Part shown: positions 46,247-57,169 of the stretch, piece after piece
Position numbering within the stretch: the first letter of the stretch is position 1
Layout: each line of letters opens with the position of its first letter
NCBI RefSeq assembly: GCF_030674635.1
Contig: NZ_CP089978.1
Location: 806,001 to 870,000 of the forward strand
DNA: 64,000 bases
Direction: 5' to 3'
DNA from: Moraxella sp. ZY210820
Lineage (GTDB): Bacteria > Pseudomonadota > Gammaproteobacteria > Pseudomonadales > Moraxellaceae
Program-made: the position numbers and the translations under genes
The notes under the pieces: model-generated
The model's database searches: none
Told to the model about the DNA's origin: nothing
What the model saw: the letters and a program-made list of their open reading frames with translations, nothing else

Positions 46247-47041
46247 ATGCTAACTTATCCCAATATTAATCCTGTAGCGATTGATTTAGGAATCATACAA
46301 ATTCATTGGTATGGTTTGATGTATTTACTTGCCTTTGCTTGTGCATGGGGCTTGGCAACATATCGTGCTAAAAAACGTGAGAATTGGAATGCTGATATGG
46401 TATCTGATTTAATCTTTTTCGGTGCATTGGGCGTTGTTTTAGGTGGTCGAGTTGGTTATGTATTCTTTTATGGCTTTGAACAATTTTTACAAAATCCAAT
46501 TTGGTTATTTCAAGTGTGGACAGGAGGAATGAGTTTTCACGGCGGTTTTTTAGGCGTGGTGATTGCAATGTTATTTTGGTGTAGAAAATATCAAAAGAAT
46601 TGGTTAGAAACCTTAGATTTTGTTGCACCATGTGTGCCTTTAGGCTTGATGTTTGGACGTTTAGGTAATTTTATTGGTGGTGAATTGTGGGGGAGAGCTG
46701 TACAAGATTTAAATTATCCTTTAGCGATGATTTTTCCGCACGTTGATAATATTCCACGTCATCCATCACAACTTTATCAAGCCTTAGGCGAGGGATTATT
46801 ATTATTTATCTTATTATGGTGGTTTAGTAGTAAACCACGCCCACGTATGGCAGTATCAGCATTATTTTTAATGGGTTATGGTGTAGCTCGTTTTATGGTT
46901 GAGTTTTTCCGTGAACCTGACCATGGACAATTATTTATTGCATGGATGAGTAAGGGGCAATTTTTAACTTTACCAATGATTATTATGGGTATTATCATGT
47001 TAGTGATTGCTTATCAACGTAAAATTTATGATGTGAAATAA
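46247..47041 (+). CDS. lgt: Phosphatidylglycerol-prolipoprotein diacylglyceryl transferase
   Basis: 264 residues and seven helices. It attaches diacylglycerol to the lipobox Cys of prolipoproteins, including the lipoproteins seen in this window. Key segments: WYGLMYLLAF, GGRVGYVFFY, GGMSFHGGFLG (catalytic His), the Lgt signature GRLGNFIGGELWGR and RHPSQLYQ. ATG 46247 follows GTAGGA. The stop overlaps the next ATG by one base. Confidence 0.94.
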   Translation: MLTYPNINPVAIDLGIIQIHWYGLMYLLAFACAWGLATYRAKKRENWNADMVSDLIFFGALGVVLGGRVGYVFFYGFEQFLQNPIWLFQVWTGGMSFHGGFLGVVIAMLFWCRKYQKNWLETLDFVAPCVPLGLMFGRLGNFIGGELWGRAVQDLNYPLAMIFPHVDNIPRHPSQLYQALGEGLLLFILLWWFSSKPRPRMAVSALFLMGYGVARFMVEFFREPDHGQLFIAWMSKGQFLTLPMIIMGIIMLVIAYQRKIYDVK

Positions 47042-47685
47042 TGATGGATTTTTCAAATTTACCCAAATTACGCAAACGTCATTTAGGCGAAAATGTACCG
47101 CAACGAGGTGCAAAAATCAGTCGCTATGTTGCACAAAGCATAATGAAATTATCTGGTTGGCAAACTGTTGGTAAAGTTCCAAATATTGCACAAGCGGTGG
47201 TTATTGGTGTACCACATACATCAAATATTGATGGTTTGTATGCTTTGCCTGCCTTGTTGGCGTTGGATATTGATATTCGTATTATGGGAAAACAGCAACT
47301 ATTTAATGTACCCATTTTGGCTCAAGTGCTGACATGGTGTGGCGTGATACCTATTAATCGTGCGAAAAAAGGTTCAACTTTACAGGCGAGTATTGATAAA
47401 TTTAAACAACAGCCCCAGTTATTTTTAGGACTTGCTCCTGAAGGTACACGCAAATATACCGAACAATGGAAAACAGGATTTTACTATTTGGCATTAGGGG
47501 CAAATGTGCCGATTTTACCTGTGGCATTGGACTATAAAACCAAGCAATTACGCTTTTTACCGTTATTTTATCCAAGTGGCGATATTGAGCAGGATTTACC
47601 TAAATTATATGAATATTTTGCAGGTGTAGAAGGGCATTATCCTGAACATATGTCAAAGCCGTTGCAAGATTTGAAACGGAAATGA
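47041..47685 (+). CDS. 1-acylglycerol-3-phosphate acyltransferase-family protein
   Basis: 214 residues with a PlsC-like acyltransferase domain. The HX4D box reads PHTSNIDG, and a second motif reads LAPEGTRKY followed by FYYLALGANVPILPVAL. This branch differs from the canonical PlsC at 11608 and its lipid substrate is uncertain. It overlaps lgt, which suggests a shared envelope-lipid operon. Confidence 0.75.
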   Translation: MMDFSNLPKLRKRHLGENVPQRGAKISRYVAQSIMKLSGWQTVGKVPNIAQAVVIGVPHTSNIDGLYALPALLALDIDIRIMGKQQLFNVPILAQVLTWCGVIPINRAKKGSTLQASIDKFKQQPQLFLGLAPEGTRKYTEQWKTGFYYLALGANVPILPVALDYKTKQLRFLPLFYPSGDIEQDLPKLYEYFAGVEGHYPEHMSKPLQDLKRK

Positions 47686-47689
47686 CAAT

Positions 47690-47781
47690 AAGGGTTTATT
47701 ATACAAACCCTTTTTAAATCAATTGTTTGGGCGAATATGATTCGCCCCTACCTTTTAATTCTAAATTGAATTTGTTATAAA
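47690..47781. repeat. Dispersed intergenic repeat, copy 1 (with terminator hairpin)
   Basis: About 90 bases built of two hairpins: GGGTTTATTATACAAACCC with a following T-run (a usable terminator for the acyltransferase gene) and GGGCGAATATGATTCGCCC. It is closely similar to 61645-61731. A third partial piece, AAACCCTTATAAAATCAA, follows at 47783. Confidence 0.75.
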
Positions 47782-47814
47782 TAAACCCTTATAAAATCAA
47801 TAGCTTATATTAAT

Positions 47815-48783
<969 letters not shown>

Positions 48784-48924
48784 TTACTATAAAAGATTTG
48801 GGTCAAAATTTCTATGATAATGATGTAATGAAATGATGGGAAAATTTGATGGATGTTATATTGATATCTAAAAAATAATGCGTAAAATCCCAAGTTCGTT
48901 AAGTTAAAACTTAGGATTTATATT

Positions 48925-49209
48925 TTATTTTGCAACAACTGCTAAACGGTAGCCCATTGCATCTAAAACTTTTGCTAATGTTTCAAAACGTGGCTTTTCG
49001 CTTTGTAATGAACGATACAGGGTAGTACGCCCAATGCCTGTTTTTTCTGCAATATGGTGCATTTTTTTTGCTCGTGCTACCGTATTTAAGGCTTGAACAA
49101 ATTCAGCTGGTGTGCCTTCTGCTAAAGTTTCGTTAAGATAGGCATTAATTGTCTCTTCATCATTGAGTAATTCAGCAATATCTAAACGGCTAATTTCAAC
49201 TTTGTTCAT
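48925..49209 (-). CDS. Antitoxin of a HigBA-like addiction module
   Basis: 94 residues from the ATG at 49209. ISRLDIAELLNDEETINAYL and then the HTH MHHIAEKTGIGRTTLYRSL with DAMGYRLAVV at the end match the putative addiction-module antidote family (TIGR02684 type). It overlaps the toxin gene by 14 bases, toxin first, as usual for HigBA-type loci. Confidence 0.83.
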   Translation of the reverse strand: MNKVEISRLDIAELLNDEETINAYLNETLAEGTPAEFVQALNTVARAKKMHHIAEKTGIGRTTLYRSLQSEKPRFETLAKVLDAMGYRLAVVAK

Positions 49210-49516
49210 GGTTTTGCTCCTGTATGCTTTGCCATAAGGTTTTGGCTTGATTAATATCGTTTTGTTGGTTGTCTTTACTACCACCAATCAGTAGTAAATA
49301 AATGGTTTCGCCTTGTTGAGCATAGTACAAACGATAGCCATTGCCTTTAAAAATTCGCATTTCATAAATACCGCCCGTATCAGGTAGTAATTTGTGGTCG
49401 CCAAAATTGCCATTTTCGGCTCGTTCTAATCGCATAGCAATGCTTGCTTTGCCGATAGGGTCTTTGAGTTTGTTATACCAAGCAAGAAATTGGTCAGTTT
49501 TGTTGAGTATGTTCAT
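49196..49516 (-). CDS. RelE/HigB-like toxin (addiction-module killer protein)
   Basis: 106 residues from the ATG at 49516. Features: FLAWYNKLKDPIGKASIAMRL, GNFGDHKLLPDTGGIYEMRI and GYRLYYAQQGETIYLLLIGGSK, as in the TIGR02683-type killer proteins of the RelE superfamily, which cut mRNA at the ribosome. Intact by appearance. Confidence 0.83.
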   Translation of the reverse strand: MNILNKTDQFLAWYNKLKDPIGKASIAMRLERAENGNFGDHKLLPDTGGIYEMRIFKGNGYRLYYAQQGETIYLLLIGGSKDNQQNDINQAKTLWQSIQEQNHEQS

Positions 49517-49613
49517 TGCCTTATCCGAAATATTTCTATTATTGTAGCAAAAACACGACAAAAAGCAAGAACCTATAAACTTATTCCGTTAATTGTTGAT
49601 TTACAGTTTTTAT

Positions 49614-49654
49614 CTAAAAAAATAATGCAATATCATGATGATACTGCATTATTG
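49614..49654 (-). terminator. Terminator of the CysB-family regulator gene
   Basis: AATAATGCA pairs with TGCATTATT, extended by TATCAT/ATGATA, with a T-run on the minus strand. Confidence 0.75.
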
Positions 49655-49669
49655 AACTGATAAGCAAAA

Positions 49670-50605
49670 TTAAATGGAATAATCAGGTTCTGGAAAAGCA
49701 GCTTGTTTTAAATAACTTAAATCTGCATCTTTAGCACACATTTGGATAAATTCATAACCAAAACCACGCAATAAATGTTCTTTTCGCACGGCAATCCACG
49801 TGGTATTCAGCCCAAATAAATCGGTTTGAATTTGTTTTAAACGATGGTCTCGCTCATCATCAAAAGCAACATTATTGACAATACCAATGCCCATGCCGAG
49901 TTCGACATAGGTTTTGATGACATCAGCATCGAGAGCGGACATTACGATATTGGGTTCAAGTCCTGCATCGGCAAAGGCTTTATCGATTTTGGAACGCCCT
50001 GTAAATCCACCATGATAGGTAATGAGTGGATATTCCACTAATTTTTCTAAAGTAATATTGCGTTCTGTGGTTAATGGGTGGTCTTTTGGCACAATAATAC
50101 TGTGTTGCCAATCATAATAAGGAATGCTGGCTAAATGGTCTTCAGTCGTTAATGCTTCAGTGGCAATGCCAATATCCGCTTCGCCATTGAGCAACATATT
50201 GGTAATTTCCACAGGGCTGGCTTGTTGTAAAATCAAATGCACCTTAGGAAAATTCTGTTTAAACTGATTGATAATTGGCGGTAAAATATAGCGTGCTTGC
50301 GTGTGCGTGGTGGCAACGGTGAGCGTTCCTTCATTGACACGATTAAAATCATCAGCAATATGTTTAATATTATCAATATCTAACAACATACGCTCCACGA
50401 TGTGAAAGAGTGCTTGTCCTGCATCAGTCAAGCCAAGTAAACGTTTGCCTTTACGCACAAAAATTTGCACGCCTAATTCATCTTCCAAGTCTTTGATGTG
50501 CTTGCTCACGCCAGATTGTGAAGTATAAAGGGCGTTTGATGCTTCAGTTAAATTGAAGTTTTGTCGAACTGTTTCTCGAATAATGCGTAATTGTTGAAAA
50601 TTCAT
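49670..50605 (-). CDS. LysR-type regulator of sulfur assimilation (CysB/Cbl)
   Basis: 311 residues. The N-terminal winged HTH has NLTEASNALYTSQSGVSKHI, and the CysB-specific effector domain includes TTHTQARYILP and the sulfate/acetylserine-site region LITYHGGFTGRSKID. It lies 14 bases downstream of cysA on the same strand, so it is likely in the operon. CysB and Cbl cannot be told apart here. It is expected to activate cys genes in sulfur limitation. Confidence 0.88.
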   Translation of the reverse strand: MNFQQLRIIRETVRQNFNLTEASNALYTSQSGVSKHIKDLEDELGVQIFVRKGKRLLGLTDAGQALFHIVERMLLDIDNIKHIADDFNRVNEGTLTVATTHTQARYILPPIINQFKQNFPKVHLILQQASPVEITNMLLNGEADIGIATEALTTEDHLASIPYYDWQHSIIVPKDHPLTTERNITLEKLVEYPLITYHGGFTGRSKIDKAFADAGLEPNIVMSALDADVIKTYVELGMGIGIVNNVAFDDERDHRLKQIQTDLFGLNTTWIAVRKEHLLRGFGYEFIQMCAKDADLSYLKQAAFPEPDYSI

Positions 50606-50619
50606 GCTATCACTCCATT

Positions 50620-51666
50620 TTATTGTTTAAATACATGGACTTGATTTGGTTTAATCCACACATTTTGTTCTGGACGCAATGCGAGTTGTGTGGCTTGTTC
50701 ATGATTTAAGCTAATTTCCCAATGTTGTCCTTGACGGTCAATCAGCTCAACCAATACACGTCCGCCAATCCAAATCTCACGGATAAATGTGGTTTGAATG
50801 CTATCTTGTTCAGGACGAGTAAACACTTGTACATCTTCAGGGCGAACAAAGGCGATGACTTGACCTGTTTCGATATTATGCGGATTGATGTTGATTTTAT
50901 CTTCACCAAAAGTCAGTTGAGCATTTTGATAATCGGCCTCAAATTTATTGGCATTGCCCAAAAAGTCAAAGACAAATGCAGTCGCAGGTGCTTGATAGAC
51001 ATCTTTTGGAGAGCCAACTTGTTCCACAATACCTTTATTCATCACCACAATTTCATCAGCCACTTCTAGGGCTTCTTCTTGGTCGTGCGTTACAAAAATT
51101 GAGCTGATATGTAATTCATCGTGCAGATTACGCAACCAGCGGCGAAGTTCTTTACGCACTTTAGCATCTAAGGCACCGAACGGCTCATCAAGCAATAATA
51201 CTTTTGGTTCAACCGCCAATGCACGAGCTAAGGCAATACGCTGACGTTGTCCGCCCGAAAGTTGAGCAGGATAGCGTTGAGCTAAATGTGGTAATTGTAC
51301 TAATTCTAATAATTCCATCACACGTTTTTTAATATCCGTTTCTGATGGACGATTTTGTTTTTTAACACGCAAACCGAATGCTACATTATCAAACACGGTC
51401 ATGTGTTTAAATAGGGCATAATGTTGAAACATAAAACCGATATTACGTTGTTGTACATGGAGATGGGTGGCATCTTGTCCATTTAAAATAATCTGTCCGC
51501 TATCGGCAGTTTCTAATCCTGCGATAATGCGTAATAATGTGGTTTTACCACAACCCGATGGCCCGAGCAATGCAATCAATTTACCTTCAGGAAAATCCAG
51601 TGAGATATTTTGTAGTGCATGATATTGCCCAAAATGTTTTTCAATATTTTTAACTTGGATACTCAT
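50620..51666 (-). CDS. cysA: Sulfate/thiosulfate ABC transporter ATPase CysA
   Basis: 348 residues. Walker [12 protein letters not shown], signature [15 protein letters not shown], Walker [13 protein letters not shown], and a C-terminal TOBE-like domain with [10 protein letters not shown]. It powers sulfate import with CysT and CysW. Confidence 0.94.
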   Translation of the reverse strand: MSIQVKNIEKHFGQYHALQNISLDFPEGKLIALLGPSGCGKTTLLRIIAGLETADSGQIILNGQDATHLHVQQRNIGFMFQHYALFKHMTVFDNVAFGLRVKKQNRPSETDIKKRVMELLELVQLPHLAQRYPAQLSGGQRQRIALARALAVEPKVLLLDEPFGALDAKVRKELRRWLRNLHDELHISSIFVTHDQEEALEVADEIVVMNKGIVEQVGSPKDVYQAPATAFVFDFLGNANKFEADYQNAQLTFGEDKININPHNIETGQVIAFVRPEDVQVFTRPEQDSIQTTFIREIWIGGRVLVELIDRQGQHWEISLNHEQATQLALRPEQNVWIKPNQVHVFKQ

Positions 51667-51683
51667 GTTTTATTTTCCTAAAG

Positions 51684-52580
51684 TTAATGACTGTCGGCAT
51701 TATGCTGAGATAATGCGTGGATTTTTTCTTGACGATATTCAATATAGGTTTTTAATACCAAAGTTAATAATGCTAATAATGCCAATAATGATGATACAGC
51801 AAAAGCAGCACTAAAGGTATATTCATTATAAAGAATTTCAACGTGTAATGGTAAAGTATTAGTTTCTCCACGAATATGCCCAGAGACTACGGATACTGCA
51901 CCAAATTCACCCATCGCACGAGCATTACATAAAATAATCCCGTATAATAATCCCCATTTGATATTCGGCAGGGTAATATGCCAAAAGGTTTGCCAACCAG
52001 ATGCACCGAGTACGATACCTGCTTCTTCTTCTTCCACTCCTTGTGCTTGCATGAGTGGAATCAGTTCACGAGCAACAAATGGAAAGGTAATAAAAATCGT
52101 GGCAATCACAATCGCAGGCACAGCATATAATATTTTAATATCATTATCTGATAACCAACCGCCAAACCAACCATTGACACCAAATAATAATACTAACATT
52201 AAACCTGCAATGACTGGAGATACTGAAAATGGTAAATCAATTAAGGTGGTTAATAATGATTTACCTTTAAAATCAAATTTTGCAATCGCCCAAGCTGCAC
52301 AAACCCCAAAAATTACATTTAATGGTACGGCAATACCTGCTGCAATTAAAGTGAGTTTTACTGCTGATAATGTATCGCTATCGGTTAAAGCGTGAATATA
52401 AACATTCCAACCTTGTTTAAAGGCTTCATAAAACACGATAATTAAAGGTAATACTAAACATGCCATAAAAAAGGTTAAAGCAATGCTTAATAACGTATAT
52501 TTGACCCAAGCTGGCTCTCGTGTGGCGTGTGCGGATTGTAATTTATCGGCTAAGGCACGGCTATTTTGTTGTGAACTCAT
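51684..52580 (-). CDS. cysW: Sulfate ABC transporter permease CysW
   Basis: 298 residues, six helices. The EAA loop is [23 protein letters not shown], and [29 protein letters not shown] is the CysW-specific segment. The ATG at 52580 overlaps the cysT stop as ATGA; a longer in-frame start at 52613 lies inside cysT. Confidence 0.94.
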   Translation of the reverse strand: MSSQQNSRALADKLQSAHATREPAWVKYTLLSIALTFFMACLVLPLIIVFYEAFKQGWNVYIHALTDSDTLSAVKLTLIAAGIAVPLNVIFGVCAAWAIAKFDFKGKSLLTTLIDLPFSVSPVIAGLMLVLLFGVNGWFGGWLSDNDIKILYAVPAIVIATIFITFPFVARELIPLMQAQGVEEEEAGIVLGASGWQTFWHITLPNIKWGLLYGIILCNARAMGEFGAVSVVSGHIRGETNTLPLHVEILYNEYTFSAAFAVSSLLALLALLTLVLKTYIEYRQEKIHALSQHNADSH

Positions 52581-53410
52581 AAGGCATTTTTCCCCGAACG
52601 GCGATAAATCCACGCTTGCAATAGGTTAATTGCAAATAAAATACTAAATGATAATAATAACATGACCACAGCAATAGTTGTTGCACCTGCAAAATCATAT
52701 TCTTCTAAACGAGAAATAATCATCAGTGGTGCAATTTCAGTTTTATAGGGCATATTACCTGCAATAAAAATCACTGAGCCATATTCACCCACACCACGAG
52801 CAAAAGCTAAGGCAAAACCTGTAAGCATGGCAGGGAATAAACTCGGTAAAATCACTTGTGTGATGGTTTGCCAACGTGTTGCACCTAAAGTCGCTGCGGC
52901 TTCTTCTAATTCGGTTTCTAAATCAGCTAAGACGGGCTGTACTGTACGCACCACAAATGGAATACCAATAAATACTAAAGCAAGGGTAATACCAATTGGT
53001 GTATAAGCGACTTTAATGCCCATCGGCTCAAGATATTGTCCAATCCAACCCGTTTCGGCATAGAGTGCGGTGAGGGCAATGCCTGCAACAGCAGTGGGTA
53101 GAGCAAAGGGTAAATCGACCAACGCATCGACCAAACGTTTACCCCAAAAGTTATAACGCACCAAGCACCATGCCAATAATACACCAAAAATCACATTGAT
53201 AAAGGCAGCAAGCAATGACGCACCAAAACTTAATTGTAAGGATTTTAAAATACGTTCAGAGGTTAAAATTTCCCATAAACCAGTCCAACCAATATCAATC
53301 GATTTTAAAAAAACTGCTGATAATGGAATCAATACAATGACTGATAAGTAGGCAATGCTAATGCCTAACGATAAACCAAAACCAGGAAGAACTCGAGAGC
53401 CTTGCGACAT
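52577..53410 (-). CDS. cysT: Sulfate ABC transporter permease CysT
   Basis: 277 residues, six helices, with [21 protein letters not shown] and [26 protein letters not shown] typical of CysT/CysU. First gene of cysTWA. No sulfate-binding protein gene (sbp/cysP) lies upstream in this window; the next gene is an SMR pump in another unit. Confidence 0.94.
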   Translation of the reverse strand: MSQGSRVLPGFGLSLGISIAYLSVIVLIPLSAVFLKSIDIGWTGLWEILTSERILKSLQLSFGASLLAAFINVIFGVLLAWCLVRYNFWGKRLVDALVDLPFALPTAVAGIALTALYAETGWIGQYLEPMGIKVAYTPIGITLALVFIGIPFVVRTVQPVLADLETELEEAAATLGATRWQTITQVILPSLFPAMLTGFALAFARGVGEYGSVIFIAGNMPYKTEIAPLMIISRLEEYDFAGATTIAVVMLLLSFSILFAINLLQAWIYRRSGKNAL

Positions 53411-53560
53411 AAAGCACCAATAGTATTTATATATGTAAAATAGGACAGTATCATACAGAAAGATTTACATAATAAAAATCAATAAATAGTGAAATGTATA
53501 TATGAAAAAATGATAAACACATTGTATTTAAGTTTAGTGAGAGTTGAAATTTTGTATGCT

Positions 53561-53893
53561 CTAATGCCCACCCATTTTTGACAAAACATTTAAAATCACT
53601 ACGCCAATTAAAATAAACGCAATGCCAATAATGCCCCAACTATCCACTTTTTCATTAAAAATAATCACGCCAATCACAGCCGTTAAAATAATGCCAACCC
53701 CACTCCAAATCGCATACGCCATACCCAGTGAAATATGTTTTAACACCAATGACAAACAATAAAAGGCAATGCCAAACCCAAACATAAAGCCAATACTCGG
53801 CAAAGGCTTGGTAAATCCTTGTGATAGTTTAAGCATTGTAGAGCCAAACACTTCACTACAAATGGCGATGGCTAATAATAAAGACCAGTGCAT
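53561..53893 (-). CDS. Small multidrug resistance (EmrE/QacE-like) pump
   Basis: 110 residues and four helices. The membrane-embedded Glu is in AICSEVFGSTMLKLSQGF; GMAYAIWSGVGIILTAVIG and IFNEKVDSWGIIGIAFILIGV match the SMR family. EmrE-like members export quaternary ammonium compounds; the SugE/Gdx branch exports guanidinium. One base after the MarR gene, which probably controls it. Confidence 0.88.
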   Translation of the reverse strand: MHWSLLLAIAICSEVFGSTMLKLSQGFTKPLPSIGFMFGFGIAFYCLSLVLKHISLGMAYAIWSGVGIILTAVIGVIIFNEKVDSWGIIGIAFILIGVVILNVLSKMGGH

Positions 53894-53894
53894 T

Positions 53895-54335
53895 TTATTC
53901 TCCGATAGACTTTAAAAAGGTGGCATTAAAAGTGGCTTGAAATTCTTGAAATTCATTCACCAAATGATTCATTCTTTCATCACCAAAGTTTTTAACCGCT
54001 TGCTTTTCTATGTCAAGCAACGGCTCAATCATTGGCTTGGCAATTTCTTTACCTTTTTCAGTTAAAGTTAATACTTTTTCTCGTTTATCGCCTGTATGCG
54101 GAACAATTTCAATCAAACCTTGTTCAATAAAAGATTTACATAAGGTGTTAATGGTTTGTTTTGGTAATAACCATTCATTGCAAATTTGTTTTTGTGTACA
54201 TTGTCCAAAGACATACAAACTATAAAAACAGGCAAGTTCATTATAATTAAAATTAAAGCGTTTACTATAATCATCATACACATTGCCAAATAAAGTGGTG
54301 ATTGCCCAAAGGTTTAGAATGGGGTTATTGTTCAT
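53895..54335 (-). CDS. MarR-family transcriptional regulator
   Basis: 146 residues from the ATG at 54335. Winged helix core: CTQKQICNEWLLPKQTINTLCKSF, IEIVPHTGDKREKVLTLTEKG (wing), then the dimer helices. Directly upstream of the SMR gene and 19 bases after DUF418, so a DUF418-marR-SMR operon is likely. Confidence 0.86.
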   Translation of the reverse strand: MNNNPILNLWAITTLFGNVYDDYSKRFNFNYNELACFYSLYVFGQCTQKQICNEWLLPKQTINTLCKSFIEQGLIEIVPHTGDKREKVLTLTEKGKEIAKPMIEPLLDIEKQAVKNFGDERMNHLVNEFQEFQATFNATFLKSIGE

Positions 54336-54354
54336 ACACTTCTCCAAAAATAAA

Positions 54355-55440
54355 CTATTTTACCAATATTTGCCATTTACCAATCGTCAATGACCGCCAA
54401 AGCCATTCCAATAAGCCATAATTAAACCGCTTAACCCACAAATTGCTAAACGCCATTTGCCCGATAAAAATCATTAAAGCAATGAGTAATAATCCGCCCA
54501 TTTGTAGTTTACCTTGATAATTAAGCCCTTGAAAAATAAACACGCAAATCACGGTATGACATACATAATTGGTCAGTGCCAATTTACCGATATTGGCAAG
54601 CGATTGGGTCAATAAAGCAAATTTATCATAAACCAATAATAATCCCAATACCGCCAAATAAGCAGACGATAACGCCATATCCGATATAGTTTTTGGTAAA
54701 GTTGCCATTGGGTGATAGGTGTCTGATAATAAAGCCAATATACCCGTCAAACTTGCCCAAATAATTAGCCCAATGATGATGCCTTTTTTCATTAAAGACT
54801 TTTTATCCGCCAAATTTTTTAATAGCCCAATTTTACCCACCACTCGCCCCAATAAAAATAAAGAAAATGCGGTTGGTGCCATTTGAATTAAAGCAAAATA
54901 TAAGGTTTTAAAAATATCATCGCTTGCTTTTGGACTGGAAAATTCGCCAAATACATCTGGAAATATGGCAATCATTTGTGCCAATATTAACAATAATAAT
55001 GACAATGCCAATAAGGCTTTTACCGATAAATGCCGACAGAGTAATAAGCCAAGTCCCAAAATGGCATATAACCTTAATACATCGCCCCACCAAAACATTG
55101 AATGAATTAAACCAATAGCAAATAAAATTGCTAAGCGTTTTGTATAAAAACGGCTGATATTCACGCCTTTTTTGGCAAGGCTTTCTATTTGTACCGAAAA
55201 CCCAATGCCAAATAAAAATGAAAAAATAATATAAAACTTACTTTCAAAAAATAAGGAACTGATATGGCGTGTTAAGGTGTCGTACCAAAGTGCCGAGTTT
55301 AGGGTCAGTTGCTCAAAATCGTGATTAATTGCCGAAAAAGTGATGATGTTTACCACGAAAATCCCAAAAATGGCAAAACCCCGCCAACAATCCAAAATGG
55401 CGATACGGTCGTTTGGGGCGGTAATGGACGTGGCTGACAT
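54355..55440 (-). CDS. DUF418-domain membrane protein
   Basis: 361 residues. The N-terminus RIAILDCWRGFAIFGIFVVNI is the DUF418/YeiB signature, with about ten helices and a C-terminal LTNYVCHTVICVFIFQG region. Function of the family is unknown; related to acyltransferase-type membrane proteins. ATG 55440 is eight bases after AGGA. Heads the operon with marR and the SMR pump. Confidence 0.82.
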   Translation of the reverse strand: MSATSITAPNDRIAILDCWRGFAIFGIFVVNIITFSAINHDFEQLTLNSALWYDTLTRHISSLFFESKFYIIFSFLFGIGFSVQIESLAKKGVNISRFYTKRLAILFAIGLIHSMFWWGDVLRLYAILGLGLLLCRHLSVKALLALSLLLLILAQMIAIFPDVFGEFSSPKASDDIFKTLYFALIQMAPTAFSLFLLGRVVGKIGLLKNLADKKSLMKKGIIIGLIIWASLTGILALLSDTYHPMATLPKTISDMALSSAYLAVLGLLLVYDKFALLTQSLANIGKLALTNYVCHTVICVFIFQGLNYQGKLQMGGLLLIALMIFIGQMAFSNLWVKRFNYGLLEWLWRSLTIGKWQILVK

Positions 55441-55445
55441 CAAAA

Positions 55446-55495
55446 TAGTCCTAAAAATTACTAATTTGGGTGTATTTTAGTAAACTTTAGGACTA
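55446..55495. promoter_or_regulatory. Nested palindrome in the DUF418 promoter
   Basis: TAGTCCTAAA (55446-55455) is a perfect 10-base inverted match to TTTAGGACTA (55486-55495), and inside it ACTAA/TTAGT forms a second inverted pair. It lies immediately before the DUF418 start, so it is a good operator candidate, possibly for the MarR protein in the same operon. Confidence 0.55.
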
Positions 55496-55531
55496 ATTGC
55501 AAGGGGTTTTTGATTTTTGGGATTTTAAAAC

Positions 55532-56743
55532 TCAGCTCCGCCCCGTACTAAGCCCAGCCTTCCCATTCGCCACAATCGTATTAAACAACACTTTCCAAGC
55601 CGACAATTTCGGATTGGGTGATTTACCTTCGCCAATCAAACGCATTTGAGCCATATACCAATCCATTTCCAAAACCGCCCCGACTTTTTTATCCAGCGGT
55701 GCAAAGCCTGTTTTAATGCGATTGGTGGTCAGCGTTTGATACGAGCCATTTTGGATTTGGTTTGGCAAATCAGGCATTAGGGCAAGCGGACGAGCAATGC
55801 CGATTAAATCCAAATTGCCACTTTTTAAAGCATCATTCATTGCCGTTTCACTTCTAAATCCGCCTGTGATGATGAGCGGAACTTGGCTGATTTTGCGAGC
55901 TTTTTCGGCATAATCTAGGAAAAAGGCTTCCCTTTGGCGGGTGCTGGATTTTTCAGCCAGCATTGCAGGGCTTTCGTAGTTTCCACCAGAAATTTCAATA
56001 AAATCAATGCCCATTTGCGATAATTTTTCTACCACTTGCAAGCTGTCATTTTCATCAAAACCGCCTTTTTGAAAATCGGCTGAATTTAATTTCACGCCCA
56101 CCAAAAAATCAGGACGGACATTTTCACGAATGCCTTGATAAATTTTTAACAAAAAATTCATTCGGTTAGCTAAACTTCCGCCCCAATCATCGGTACGAGT
56201 ATTGTGGTGTGGCGACAAAAATTGGCTAATCAAATAGCCGTGTGCAGCGTGAATTTGCACACCACTAAATCCAGCTTGTTCAGCAATTTTGGCGGTCGTG
56301 ATGAATTCGCCAATAATTTTTTCAATTTCAACCGCTTGCAAAGCTCGTGGCGGATTGATAAACCCGTCCATTCCAACCAGTGGCACGGCACTTGGGGCGA
56401 CAGGTTCACGATTGACGGCTTTGGGCGATTGTTTGCCTGCGTGGTTGATTTGCATAATCATCAGCGTGCCTGCGGTTTTGCCAGCCTCCGCCCACGCTTT
56501 GAGCATAGCAAGCGAGCGGTCGTCCGACACCACGACATCGCCCACCGAGCCTTTGCCGTTTGGCGACACCATCACATTGCCCGTAACCAGCACGCCCGCC
56601 CCGCCCAATGCCCAAGTGCGGTACAAATTAACAAGGGCTTGGGTCGGCTGATTGTCTATGGCGAGCTGCTCTTCCATTGCCGATTTGAAAAAGCGGTTTT
56701 TGGCGGTTGTGCCGTTTGGGAAAGTGAAAGATTGGAATAGCAT
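55532..56743 (-). CDS. Old Yellow Enzyme family NADH:flavin oxidoreductase
   Basis: 403 residues, FMN TIM barrel. MIMQINHAGKQSPK, GVQIHAAHGYLISQFLSPHHNTR (His-x2-Gly-Tyr and active residues), RTDDWGGSL and ITGGFRS match the OYE class. Substrates are usually enones or nitro compounds. Base composition is visibly richer in G+C than the core genes, suggesting transfer. It shares its promoter and operator with the arsR gene at 59300. Confidence 0.86.
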   Translation of the reverse strand: MLFQSFTFPNGTTAKNRFFKSAMEEQLAIDNQPTQALVNLYRTWALGGAGVLVTGNVMVSPNGKGSVGDVVVSDDRSLAMLKAWAEAGKTAGTLMIMQINHAGKQSPKAVNREPVAPSAVPLVGMDGFINPPRALQAVEIEKIIGEFITTAKIAEQAGFSGVQIHAAHGYLISQFLSPHHNTRTDDWGGSLANRMNFLLKIYQGIRENVRPDFLVGVKLNSADFQKGGFDENDSLQVVEKLSQMGIDFIEISGGNYESPAMLAEKSSTRQREAFFLDYAEKARKISQVPLIITGGFRSETAMNDALKSGNLDLIGIARPLALMPDLPNQIQNGSYQTLTTNRIKTGFAPLDKKVGAVLEMDWYMAQMRLIGEGKSPNPKLSAWKVLFNTIVANGKAGLSTGRS

Positions 56744-56767
56744 AAAAGGTCTCTTTTAAGTTGATAT

Positions 56768-56814
56768 GTTTAAAAATTTAAACTTATTATAAGGGGGAAT
56801 GTGGGGGAAGTCAA
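56768..56814 (-). promoter_or_regulatory. Promoter and operator of the Old Yellow Enzyme gene
   Basis: On the minus strand TTGACT (56809-56814) and TATAAT (56786-56791) are 17 bases apart. Just downstream of the -10 is GTTTAAAAATTTAAAC (56768-56783), an almost perfect palindrome. The whole block recurs before arsR at 59635-59680. Confidence 0.7.
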
Positions 56815-56977
56815 GGGGGTGGAATAAATAATAAAAAATAATTTCAATAAAACAATTGATTAAGATGTTATCTTATTGTTAAATTTAATTACCACTTTAC
56901 TATTTTATTTTATTTTGATACTATATTGGCAAATGCTAGTAGTAATTTTGATTAAACATCCAATATAGGAGATAATT

Positions 56978-57169
56978 ATGTCACTTGAACAATTTGACAC
57001 CCAATGTAAAAGCCATTTCTTTCAGTTAGTGGACACATATGGTCCTAATTTTGTTGGTAAATACAACATATCAGAAGATGAAATCAGACAAGCACTTAAC
57101 CGACAAAGAAGCACTCAGGAAATGTGGGAATTTACCAAAACTTTTTTTGAGCAATTTTTTGGTGGATAA
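56978..57169 (+). CDS. Short protein of unknown function at the recombination border
   Basis: 63 residues, TAGGAG before the ATG. Sequence MSLEQFDTQCKSHFFQLVD...FTKTFFEQFFGG; no family recognised. Its end coincides with the start of the foreign DUF5713 fragment in another frame, so the true C-terminus may have been lost when that DNA joined. Confidence 0.45.
   Translation: MSLEQFDTQCKSHFFQLVDTYGPNFVGKYNISEDEIRQALNRQRSTQEMWEFTKTFFEQFFGG

Noticed and set aside
51958-52395. A 145-codon open frame antisense to cysW
   Set aside because: Shadow frame of a membrane-protein gene; composition follows the complementary codons.
56204-56740. A 178-codon open frame antisense to the Old Yellow Enzyme gene
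   Set aside because: It is a shadow of the GC-richer flavoprotein gene; its protein has no domain and no ribosome-binding site.
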